Assembly (NCBI RefSeq): GCF_004365965.1
Contig: NZ_SOEB01000015.1
Location: 1-64,000, forward strand
Direction of reading: 5' to 3'
From: Rhodovulum visakhapatnamense
Lineage (GTDB): Bacteria > Pseudomonadota > Alphaproteobacteria > Rhodobacterales > Rhodobacteraceae
Length of the DNA stretch: 64,000 nucleotides
A program made the translations under genes and the position numbers. Positions 1 to 7,679 of the stretch are shown here, piece after piece. The notes under the pieces are model-generated. The model was not told where the DNA came from and searched no databases. It worked only from the letters and a program-made list of their open reading frames with translations. Position 1 is the first letter of the stretch. Each line of letters starts with the position of its first letter.

Positions 1-201
1 GAGGAGGCGACCGCGGCCAGCACCACGCTCAAGCAGGAGGCATCGACGCTGCAGCAACTGGTGGCACGGTTCCGTCTTCGGAACGCGGCGCCCGGCCGGC
101 CGGCGGCGCGGCCGGCCCCTTCCGCCCGCCCCGAAGCTGCGCCCGCCGCGGGCGAGCCTCGCAAGCGCGCGGTCAACGACGCAGGATGGCAAGACTTCTG
201 A
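1..201 (+). CDS. Methyl-accepting chemotaxis protein, C-terminal end (partial)
   Basis: Only the last 66 codons and the TGA stop are in the window; the start lies upstream. The first residues (EEATAASTTLKQEASTLQQL) read like the end of an MCP signalling coiled coil, in phase with a helical heptad pattern. An Ala/Pro/Arg-rich flexible tail of about 35 residues follows, and the protein ends in GWQDF. In chemoreceptors a terminal aromatic pentapeptide of the NWETF type tethers CheR and CheB for adaptational methylation, so GWQDF is read as that tether. Sensory domain, membrane segments and ligand cannot be known from this fragment. Confidence 0.85.
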   Translation, partial: EEATAASTTLKQEASTLQQLVARFRLRNAAPGRPAARPAPSARPEAAPAAGEPRKRAVNDAGWQDF

Positions 202-823
202 CGCTTCAGAACCGGCATCCGGACAGCCCGAGCCAGCGCCGCATGGACAGCGCCGCAGGCTGGCCCCCATTCCCCGGTGGTTGCCCCTGTTCAACCGGCA
301 TCCGGCCGAAACCCTGCCCCGGGGACGTGGCCCGGGCGCCTCGTGGGCTCGCGGCAGGTCGTACCGCTTTTCGCCGCCTTGCGCCTGACCGACAGGACCC
401 AAGCGGAACGGATAAGGTCGCGCGCGGACAGACCACCAACCGGTCGGCTCGACGCAGCGGAACCCTTCCAGCCAGGGGGGCCTCCGGCCGCCCGTCGGGC
501 CTACGTGGGAACACTGGCCGCAGGTCCTGGCAACAGAGCCCGGCCCGGCTCCGCCCGCCCTGCAACCGAAGCAGAAGCAGAAGCAGAAGCAGAAGCAGTC
601 TGGACCCGTACAGAGTAGCTCCGGCAAGGCCGTCGTTGCGCATTCCGGCTGCCTGGCAAGGACGGGCTGAGGCCTGGGACGGCGAGCGCCAGGTGTCGCC
701 CCAAAGAACCTCGGCCGTCCTCGCGAGGACGCGCGCTGCACGTTCCGTCCTGAGGGCCCGGCGGCCGGGCAGGTCGGCCCCGCCGAAAGCCGGATCGCGT
801 CTCTGGCCGCACCCGAACCGGGC
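202..823. other. Intergenic region without a convincing gene
   Basis: These 622 bases separate the chemoreceptor stop from the convergent end of the ABC export operon. Both strands carry open frames, but their translations are Arg/Ala/Gly/Pro-rich with no domain-like pattern, and they look like products of high GC. The region holds the GAAGCA repeat at 568-597 and a perfect 14-base palindrome (GTCCTCGCGAGGAC) at 717-730. No T-tract terminator was found. Confidence 0.6.
568..597. repeat. (GAAGCA)5 hexanucleotide tandem repeat
   Basis: Five perfect copies of GAAGCA run head to tail in otherwise irregular GC-rich intergenic DNA. Because the unit is a multiple of three it keeps open frames alive on both strands, giving a run of Leu on the minus strand and Glu-Ala on the plus strand. 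Those frames are not believed to be genes. The array could vary in length by slippage. Confidence 0.9.
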
Positions 824-1942
824 TCAGCCCGCCAGCACCTTGCGGAACCGGGCCAGCACCACCGCCAGCGCCACTCCCGCCATCGCCGCCATGCGCAAAA
901 GCTCGCCCGTCACCAGCGCAAGGCCCGCATCGCGGTAAAGGACCGATTGCGCGAAGGCCACGAAATGCGGCGCCGGGCTGACGATGCCGACCGCGACCTG
1001 CATCCATGCGGGCATCGATTCCATCGGCGTCATGCCGCCTGACAGCAGCAGCATGACGATGATGACCGGAATGACCAGAAGTCCGAACTGCCCCATGTTG
1101 CGCGTGAAGGTGGCCAGCAACAGGCCGATGCTGCCCACCGAGATCGCATAGACCGCAGCGCCCAGCGCATAGAGCCCCAGCGAGTCCGTCACCGGCACCC
1201 CGAGCCCCCAATGGATCACCGCCACAAGGCTGGAAATCGAGGCCAGCAGGATAACCAGACCGGTGGCCAGGATCTTCGACAGCACGATTTCGTGCGGGCG
1301 GACCGGCATCACCAGCACATGCTCGATGGTGCCCTGCTCGCGCTCGCGGATCATCGCGGCGCCCGAGAGGATCAGGGTCAGGATCGTCACGTTGTTCATC
1401 AGTTGCATGACCGAGGTGAACCAGGTTGCGGTCAGGTTCGGGTTGAAGCGGTTGCGAAACACCACATCGACCGGGTCCGAGGCGCCGCCGCCGGGATCGG
1501 CATAGCGCTGCAGTTCGTCGGCCAGAAGCCGCTGCAGGAAGGCCGCACCGTTGCCCGCCTGCGCCATGGCGGTGGCATCGACCAGCACCATCAGCGCGGG
1601 CGCCTGCCCCGCACGCAGATCGCGCTCGAACCCGGGCGGGATCGACAGCACCAGCACATAGCGGCCCTCGTCCTGGGCGCGCGCCGCCTCGGCGGGGCTC
1701 AGCACTTCCGGTTCGGCGAAAAGCGGCGGCCGGATCGCGTCGGTCAGCCGGTGCGACAGCGGGCTGCGATCCTCGTCGACCACGGCCACCGCCAGATCGC
1801 GGATCTCGGTCGAGGCCGCGTTCGACACCAGCCAGGTCGCCGCGGTGAAGACATAGATGATCAAGACCACCATGACCCGGTCGCGACGGATCGCGCTCAG
1901 TTCTTTCAGGGTCAGACGCAGGGTGTTCAGCAGGCTCCGCAT
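824..1942 (-). CDS. yhhJ: ABC-2 type transporter permease, YhhJ-like
   Basis: A 372-residue inner-membrane permease of the ABC-2 family. One N-terminal membrane segment follows a basic start (MRSLLNTLRLTLKELSAIRR), then comes a periplasmic domain of about 150 residues and five or six C-terminal membrane segments. The motif IREREQGTIEHVLVMPV is the usual cytoplasmic 'EREQGTxExLLVTP' element of these permeases. The start was chosen because GGAGG lies just upstream inside the end of the preceding gene; only four bases separate the two reading frames. It is the last gene of a three-gene unit ordered like E. coli yhiI-rbbA-yhhJ, so it probably pairs with the fused permease of the RbbA-like protein. 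Substrate unknown. Confidence 0.85.
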   Translation of the reverse strand: MRSLLNTLRLTLKELSAIRRDRVMVVLIIYVFTAATWLVSNAASTEIRDLAVAVVDEDRSPLSHRLTDAIRPPLFAEPEVLSPAEAARAQDEGRYVLVLSIPPGFERDLRAGQAPALMVLVDATAMAQAGNGAAFLQRLLADELQRYADPGGGASDPVDVVFRNRFNPNLTATWFTSVMQLMNNVTILTLILSGAAMIREREQGTIEHVLVMPVRPHEIVLSKILATGLVILLASISSLVAVIHWGLGVPVTDSLGLYALGAAVYAISVGSIGLLLATFTRNMGQFGLLVIPVIIVMLLLSGGMTPMESMPAWMQVAVGIVSPAPHFVAFAQSVLYRDAGLALVTGELLRMAAMAGVALAVVLARFRKVLAG

Positions 1943-1946
1943 GAGA

Positions 1947-4673
1947 TCACGCCTCCTGCTTGCGCAATCCGAGGATCGCGAGCGCCACATAGGCCAGACA
2001 GAACGCCGCCAGAACCGCCGCCGATGGCGCGACCTCGGCCCAGCCGAAGCCCTTGAGGAAGGTGCCCGAGGTCACCTGCTGATACCAGGCCGAGGGAAAG
2101 CCCTGCCCCACCGCCCGTCCCATCGGGTCGAGCGACGAGACCGGCAGGATCAGGCCCGAGAAATTCACCGTCGGAATGATCGCCAGAACGGCCGTGGCGA
2201 AGACCGCCGCGACCTGGCTTCGGGTGAAGGACGAAATCAGCTGCCCGAAGCCCGTGGTGGCGAAGACATACAGGAAGGACACCGCCGCCAGCGCCCCGAG
2301 ACTGCCGGTGAAGGGCACCCCGAAGACGCCGCGCCCGACCGCGAAGAGCATCCAGAAGCTGACCCAGGCGATGGCCAGATAGGGCAGCTGCTTGCCCAGC
2401 AGGAATTCGGCGCGCGCGACCGGGGTCGCGCGAAAATTGGCGATGGTGCCGGTTTCCTTCTCGCGCACCACGCTGATCGCCGACATGATCGACGGGATCA
2501 GCATCAGGATCACCATCATCATCGAGGGCACCATGGCATGGGCGCTCTTGAAGGACTGGTTGAAGAGAAAGCGGGTCTCGATATTGACACCGGCTTGCCC
2601 CGCGCCCGACGCGGCGGCGTAATCCGACAGCACGCCCAGCGCATAGCTGCGCGCGGTTTCGGCCCGGAACGGCATCGCCCCGTCGATCCAGACCGAAACC
2701 TCGGGCCGGTCGCCCCGGGTCAGGTCGCGGCCGAAGCCGTCGGGAATGTCCAGCGCCACCGCCAGATCGCCCCGCCCCATCCGGGCGCGAAGGTCCGCGA
2801 TGCCGGTCAGCGGCGGGGTTTCCGCGAATTGCCGGATCGCGGTGAACTGGTCGGCCAGCGCGCGGCTGTCGGGGGTGCGGTCCTGATCGTGGACGGCAAA
2901 GCTCAGCCGGTCGACATCGAAGGAGATGCCGTAGCCCATGGTCAGCAGCAGGATCACCGGCCCCGCGAGGGCGAAGAAGACCCGGATCGGATCGCGCGTC
3001 AGTTCCAGCGTCTCGCGCCAGCACTGCGCCCAGAGCCGGGTCATCCCGGCAAGCCGCGGCGCGGTCCCGGACGCCCCCGCCACGGGAAGGGCCGCGGGCT
3101 CGGCGGCCGGGGCCGGGTCGGGCGGCAGCTCGGCCTCGAGGCACGAGATGAACGCCGACTCGAGGCTGTCGGCCCCGTGCCGGGCCACGATCTCGGCGGG
3201 GGCGCCCACCTCCAGCACGCGGCCCGCATGCATCAGCGAGATCCGGTCGCAGCGTTCGGCCTCGTTCATGAAATGGGTCGAGACGAAGATCGTCACGCCC
3301 TTGTCGCGCGACAGCGACAGAAGCTTGTGCCAGAACCCGTCGCGGGCCACCGGATCGACCCCCGAGGTCGGCTCGTCGAGGATCAGCACCTGCGGGTCGT
3401 GCAGCACCGCCACGGCCAGCTGCAGCCGCTGGCGCTGGCCCAGAGGCAGGTCCCAGGGCATGCGGTCGGCCAGCGGCGCCAGGTCGAATTCGTCCAGCAC
3501 CTCGTCGACCCGCGCCTGACGCCGGTCGCGCGGCAGGTGATAAAGATCGGCATGCAGCGCGAGGTTCTGCCGGACCGTCAGCTCGGAATACAGCGAGAAG
3601 CCCTGGGACATGTAGCCGATGCGCATCCGGCTTTCGATATCCGAGGCGCGCAGCGGCTGGCCGAAAAGTTCGGCCTCGCCCTCGCTTGGATCAAGAAGCC
3701 CGGTCAGCATCTTCATCGTGGTGGACTTGCCGCAGCCGTTCGACCCGAGAAAGCCGAAGATCTCTCCCTCGGGAATGGTAAAGCTGACGTCATCGACGGC
3801 GGTGAAATCGCCGAAGCGCCGGGTCAGGTGGCGGGCCTCGATGGCGGTGCGGCCCCGGCTTGCGTTCTGCGGACGGATCACCAGCGGCGGGGCGGCCGGG
3901 CGGTCTGGCAGCAGCCGCACGAAGGCCTCCTCGAGCGTCGCGGCCCCGGCCCGGGCCTTCAGCTCGGCCGGGCTGCCCGAGGCGATCACCCGGCCCGCAT
4001 CCATCGCCGCGAGCCAGTCGAACCGGTCGGCCTCTTCCATATAGGCGGTCGCGACCAGCACGCTCATCCCCGGCATGCCGGCGCGCACCCGGTCGATCAG
4101 GTCCCAGAACTGGCGCCGCGACAGCGGGTCGACCCCGGTCGTGGGCTCGTCGAGGATCAGCAATTCGGGATCGTGGATCAGCGCCGAACAGAGGCTCAGC
4201 TTTTGCTTCATCCCGCCCGAGAGCTTGCCCGCCGGACGGTCGGGAAAGGGCGCAAGCCCGGTTGCCTCCAGCAGCATGTCGATCCGGCGGGCGCGGTCGG
4301 CCGCACCCTGCCCGAAGAGACGGCCGAAGAAATCGAGAGTCTCGCGGACCGACAGCGTGGGGTAGAGGTTCCGCCCCAAACCCTGCGGCATGTAGGCCAG
4401 CCGGGGCGCGATCTCGCGCCGGGCGGCGGGGTCGGCCATGTCGCGGCCAAGGGTCGAAACCCGCCCCTCCTGCAGGCGCCGGACCCCGGCGATCAGCCCC
4501 AGAAGCGTCGACTTGCCGACCCCGTCGGGGCCGATCAGCCCGGCCATGCACCCCGGGGGCACGGTCAGCTCGATACCGTCCAGCGCCGCCTTGCCGCCAT
4601 AGCGGTGGGTCAGCCCGGCGATCTCTGCGGCCGCCCGCTGCGGGCCGGACGGAGGGGGGAACACCGGCGCCAT
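1947..4673 (-). CDS. rbbA: RbbA-like fusion: two ABC ATPase domains plus ABC-2 permease
   Basis: At 908 residues this matches E. coli RbbA/YhiH (about 911). ATPase domain 1 has a Walker A at residues 48-56 (GPDGVGKST), signature LSGGMKQKL and Walker B LLILDEPTTG. Domain 2 has Walker A around 310-318 (GSNGCGKST), an atypical signature DLPLGQRQRL and LDEPTSG. Residues from about 550 onward form an ABC-2 permease with a large extracytoplasmic loop. The switch histidine is absent in domain 1 (VATAYMEEADRFDW) and present in domain 2 (STHFMNEAERCDR), so the sites are asymmetric. E. coli RbbA is described as a ribosome-associated ATPase, but the HlyD-like gene three bases upstream and the permease downstream favour an export role here. 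Confidence 0.88.
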   Translation of the reverse strand: MAPVFPPPSGPQRAAAEIAGLTHRYGGKAALDGIELTVPPGCMAGLIGPDGVGKSTLLGLIAGVRRLQEGRVSTLGRDMADPAARREIAPRLAYMPQGLGRNLYPTLSVRETLDFFGRLFGQGAADRARRIDMLLEATGLAPFPDRPAGKLSGGMKQKLSLCSALIHDPELLILDEPTTGVDPLSRRQFWDLIDRVRAGMPGMSVLVATAYMEEADRFDWLAAMDAGRVIASGSPAELKARAGAATLEEAFVRLLPDRPAAPPLVIRPQNASRGRTAIEARHLTRRFGDFTAVDDVSFTIPEGEIFGFLGSNGCGKSTTMKMLTGLLDPSEGEAELFGQPLRASDIESRMRIGYMSQGFSLYSELTVRQNLALHADLYHLPRDRRQARVDEVLDEFDLAPLADRMPWDLPLGQRQRLQLAVAVLHDPQVLILDEPTSGVDPVARDGFWHKLLSLSRDKGVTIFVSTHFMNEAERCDRISLMHAGRVLEVGAPAEIVARHGADSLESAFISCLEAELPPDPAPAAEPAALPVAGASGTAPRLAGMTRLWAQCWRETLELTRDPIRVFFALAGPVILLLTMGYGISFDVDRLSFAVHDQDRTPDSRALADQFTAIRQFAETPPLTGIADLRARMGRGDLAVALDIPDGFGRDLTRGDRPEVSVWIDGAMPFRAETARSYALGVLSDYAAASGAGQAGVNIETRFLFNQSFKSAHAMVPSMMMVILMLIPSIMSAISVVREKETGTIANFRATPVARAEFLLGKQLPYLAIAWVSFWMLFAVGRGVFGVPFTGSLGALAAVSFLYVFATTGFGQLISSFTRSQVAAVFATAVLAIIPTVNFSGLILPVSSLDPMGRAVGQGFPSAWYQQVTSGTFLKGFGWAEVAPSAAVLAAFCLAYVALAILGLRKQEA

Positions 4674-4676
4674 GGC

Positions 4677-5747
4677 CTAGTCCGGCACGTTGGCCTGAAG
4701 GCTTTCGGGGACCTGAAGGGTCTCGGGCCAGGGCCGGTCAGGATCCGTGCGCACGAATCCTTGCCCGCGAACGCCTGTCTTGACCTTGTCCTCGAACTTC
4801 ACCAGCAGCTCGCGCGGGATGGTCAGCTTGACCCGGAACACCAGATCCTCGCGCTCGGACAGGGTTTCCACGCTTTTCGGCGTGAACTGGCTTTCGGGCG
4901 AGACGAAGGTGACCCGCGCCGGCACGATGTAATCGGGGATCGGGTCGAGGATCAGCCGCGCCTCGTCATTGGCCGAAATCAAGCCGACGACCGGCGCGGG
5001 CAGGTAGATGTTCATGTAGACATCGGTCAGGTCCAGCAGGGTGACGACCGGCGTGCCCGCGGCCACCACCTCGCCCGGCTCGTGCAGCCGGTAAAGCACC
5101 CGGCCGCGGATCGGGGCGAGGATCGTCAGATCGTCCAGCGCGATCTGCAGGCGTTCGACCTCGGCATTGCTCGAGGCGATCAGCGCCTCGGCATCGCTGA
5201 CCTGCGCCCGGGCCGAGGCCAGCGTCGCCTCGGCCGAGGTCAGGGCGTTGCGCGCATCGTCGAAGCTGCTGTCGCTGGCATGACCGTCCTCATGCAGCCG
5301 CGCCACCCGGTCGCGATTGGTCCGCGCAACGTCCAGCGCGCTTTGCGCCTGCATGACGCTGGCCTTTGCCACTTCCCTTGCGGCCTCTGCGCGCAGCACC
5401 GCCGCCTTCGCCCCCAAAAGCTGGGCCTGGGCGTCGCGGTCGTCGATCCGGGCGATCACCTGTCCCGCCTCGACGGTGCTGCCCTCATCGACCAGAACCT
5501 CGGCGATCCGGCCTGCATATTTGGTCGCGACCTCGACGCTTTGCGCCTCGATCCGGCCGTTCGAACTGGCGATCCCCTGCGTGTCGTCGCCGCCGAAAAG
5601 CCCCTGCCAGAAGGCCGCGAACCCGCCATCTGCCAGGGCCGGTCGGGCGCCGGGCGGCAGCGCGAGGCTCAGCCCCACCGCCAGCAGGACCGCGCCCCTG
5701 CGGGCGCACCGTCTCGGAAATCGGGGGAAGATCGGTCTGTCGGTCAT
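4677..5747 (-). CDS. yhiI: HlyD-family periplasmic adaptor, YhiI-like
   Basis: A 356-residue membrane-fusion protein. The chosen start (MTDRPIFPRF) follows GAAGGTGACCCC; an upstream open extension has no signal character. Residues 1 to about 40 form a basic, hydrophobic signal peptide ending near ARPALA. A biotinyl/lipoyl-like half (IRGRVLYRLHEPGEVV), a long Ala-rich alpha-helical hairpin at about 110-190 and a beta-barrel region follow. The role inferred from family and order is to couple the downstream ATPase/permease pair to an outer-membrane channel; no such channel gene is in this cluster, so a TolC-type protein from elsewhere would be needed. First gene of the operon. Confidence 0.85.
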   Translation of the reverse strand: MTDRPIFPRFPRRCARRGAVLLAVGLSLALPPGARPALADGGFAAFWQGLFGGDDTQGIASSNGRIEAQSVEVATKYAGRIAEVLVDEGSTVEAGQVIARIDDRDAQAQLLGAKAAVLRAEAAREVAKASVMQAQSALDVARTNRDRVARLHEDGHASDSSFDDARNALTSAEATLASARAQVSDAEALIASSNAEVERLQIALDDLTILAPIRGRVLYRLHEPGEVVAAGTPVVTLLDLTDVYMNIYLPAPVVGLISANDEARLILDPIPDYIVPARVTFVSPESQFTPKSVETLSEREDLVFRVKLTIPRELLVKFEDKVKTGVRGQGFVRTDPDRPWPETLQVPESLQANVPD

Positions 5748-5903
5748 GGGGTCACCTTCGCGCGGCCGCCGCTGGCCCGGACGGGTGGACGCAAGGGGCC
5801 CACAGGCACGGGCGGCACCGGCCGCATGTCGCCTTTCAGGGTGGTGTCGCATGGCGGGCGGCCGGGGGCAAGGGATCACCTTGCGGCCGGTTGCGGCCCG
5901 CCC

Positions 5904-7592
5904 TCAGACCATGTCGTCGGGCTTCAGCGGCAGGTCGTCCCTCAGCGGCACGGTCTGCCGCTCGATCATCCGGCGGACGCGCGGCTTGCCCGCCCCCCGA
6001 TTGAGCGCCCGCAGACGATCGGTCACCTCGGCATCGGCCATGGTGCGGCGTTCGTGATGGCGCAGGTATTCGGCCCAGGTCGCGACGTGATAGCTTTCGG
6101 CCCAGACCGTCGGGCGTTCGAGATCCCTCAGCAGCACCCATTGCCGGGCGCCGTCGCGAATGCGGATCCGGCGCCGTTCGGTCATCGCGGCCAGAAACGC
6201 GGTCACGTCCTCGGGCGCTATATCGTATTCGACGGTGATCGCGATCGGCCCCGAGCGGGCGCGCAGATCGACGCCCAGCCGCGGCTCGACAAAGCGGCCC
6301 AGCGGCGCCAGATCGTCCGTGCCGAAATTCGGCAGCGGCAGGCGCAGCCCCACCAGCGCGCCCAGAACCAGCACCGCAGCCGCCGCCCACAGCGCCTCGG
6401 CCAGGCCCGCCCGGCCCGCCACATGCCCCCAGAGGAAACTGCCCGTCGCCATGCCGCCGAAGGTGCAGGTCTGGTAAAGCGACAGCGCCCGTCCGACCAC
6501 CCAGCGCGGGGTCGAAAGCTGCACCGACACGTTGAACAGCGACAGCGACAGCACCCAGGAGGCGCCCGCAGGCAGAAGCAACAGCCCCGAGATCCAGAGA
6601 TCGCGCGACAGAGACAGCCCCACCAGCGCCGCCCCGAAGCCCAGAAAGCCCGCCCGGACGATGGTTTCATTGGCAAAGCGGTCGCGCAGTCGCGCCCCCG
6701 AGACCGCGCCGCCGATGGCGCCCGCGCCGAAACAGCCCAGCAGCAGGCCATAGGCGAAGGCGCCCCCGCCCAGCATGTCGCGCGCGACGATGGGCAAAAG
6801 CGCCAGCAGCCCGACCGCCGCCACCCCGAACAGAAATCCGCGAAACAGAACGCGCAAAAGCACCGGCGACATCGAGACATAGCGCAGCCCCGCCGCCACC
6901 GCCGGTCCCAGCGCCTCGCGCGGCAGCCGCCGCTCGGGCAGGGCCGGGCGCCAGAGATAAAGCGACAGCCAGAGCGGCAGATAGCTTGCGGCATTCACCG
7001 CGAAGGCCGCCGCCGCGCCGCCCGCGGCGACGATCAGCCCGCCGACGGCCGGGCCCACGCTGCGCATCAGGTTGAACCCCATGCTGTTCAGCGCGACCGC
7101 CGCCGGAAGATCAGAGCGCGGCACGATATCGCCGACCGAGGCCTGCCAGGACGGGTTGTAAAGCGCCATTCCGAAGCCGATCAGGAAGGTGAACCCCAGA
7201 AGCAGCCAGGGGGTCAGCCCGCCGGCGAAGGCCGCCGCCGCCAGGGCCGCCGAGACGACCAGCATGAAGGTCTGCGCGCCCAGCATGATGCGGCGGCGGT
7301 TGAAATTGTCCGCCAGCGCCCCGGCGATCAGCGAGACCAGCATGATCGGCAGGGTGTTCGAGGCCTGCACCATCGCCACCATGACCGGCGAATGGGTCAG
7401 TTCGGTCATCATCCAGCCTGCGCCGACCGTCTGCACCAGCCCCCCGAAATTCGACACGTTGGAGGCCAGCCACAGATTGCGGAAAGTCGCCTTGCGGAAC
7501 GGCGCGAGCGACGAGGGGCGGACGGGAACTGGGTCGGGCACGGGGCGGCTTTCGGGACGGTCGATCTCAAAGGGATAGGTCGCAGTCGCCAA
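5904..7592 (-). CDS. MFS transporter of the MFS_3/EntS type with C-terminal alpha/beta domain
   Basis: A 562-residue major facilitator protein. Residues about 30-420 hold 12 predicted membrane segments, with a family-typical opening (FRNLWLASNVSNFGGLVQ) and the inter-helix motif GALADNFNRRR. The last 130 residues form a soluble domain (IAITVEYDIAPEDVTAFL, then WAEYLRHHERRT) that resembles an antibiotic-monooxygenase/EthD-like ferredoxin fold; this fold call is inference. The longest frame starts at a TTG with no clear ribosome site, so the true start may lie up to about 20 codons downstream. Relatives export siderophores or drugs; the substrate is unknown. It lies 157 bases upstream of the HlyD-like gene on the same strand. 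Confidence 0.8.
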   Translation of the reverse strand: MATATYPFEIDRPESRPVPDPVPVRPSSLAPFRKATFRNLWLASNVSNFGGLVQTVGAGWMMTELTHSPVMVAMVQASNTLPIMLVSLIAGALADNFNRRRIMLGAQTFMLVVSAALAAAAFAGGLTPWLLLGFTFLIGFGMALYNPSWQASVGDIVPRSDLPAAVALNSMGFNLMRSVGPAVGGLIVAAGGAAAAFAVNAASYLPLWLSLYLWRPALPERRLPREALGPAVAAGLRYVSMSPVLLRVLFRGFLFGVAAVGLLALLPIVARDMLGGGAFAYGLLLGCFGAGAIGGAVSGARLRDRFANETIVRAGFLGFGAALVGLSLSRDLWISGLLLLPAGASWVLSLSLFNVSVQLSTPRWVVGRALSLYQTCTFGGMATGSFLWGHVAGRAGLAEALWAAAAVLVLGALVGLRLPLPNFGTDDLAPLGRFVEPRLGVDLRARSGPIAITVEYDIAPEDVTAFLAAMTERRRIRIRDGARQWVLLRDLERPTVWAESYHVATWAEYLRHHERRTMADAEVTDRLRALNRGAGKPRVRRMIERQTVPLRDDLPLKPDDMV

Positions 7593-7679
7593 CCGGCAAG
7601 GAAGCCCGGAACGGTCCGCCCCCCTGCGGCCGGTCCCTGCCGGTGTGGCGGGGCGCGGCCGGACCCGGCACCAAAGGCG

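Noticed and set aside
206-643. Minus-strand frame encoding a run of nine or more leucines
   Set aside because: The Leu run is simply the GAAGCA repeat read in reverse; the rest shows no protein pattern and no ribosome site.
717-730. Perfect palindrome GTCCTCGCGAGGAC as an operator
   Set aside because: It is GC-rich, lies in non-coding DNA between gene ends, not near a start, and short GC palindromes are common by chance at this composition.
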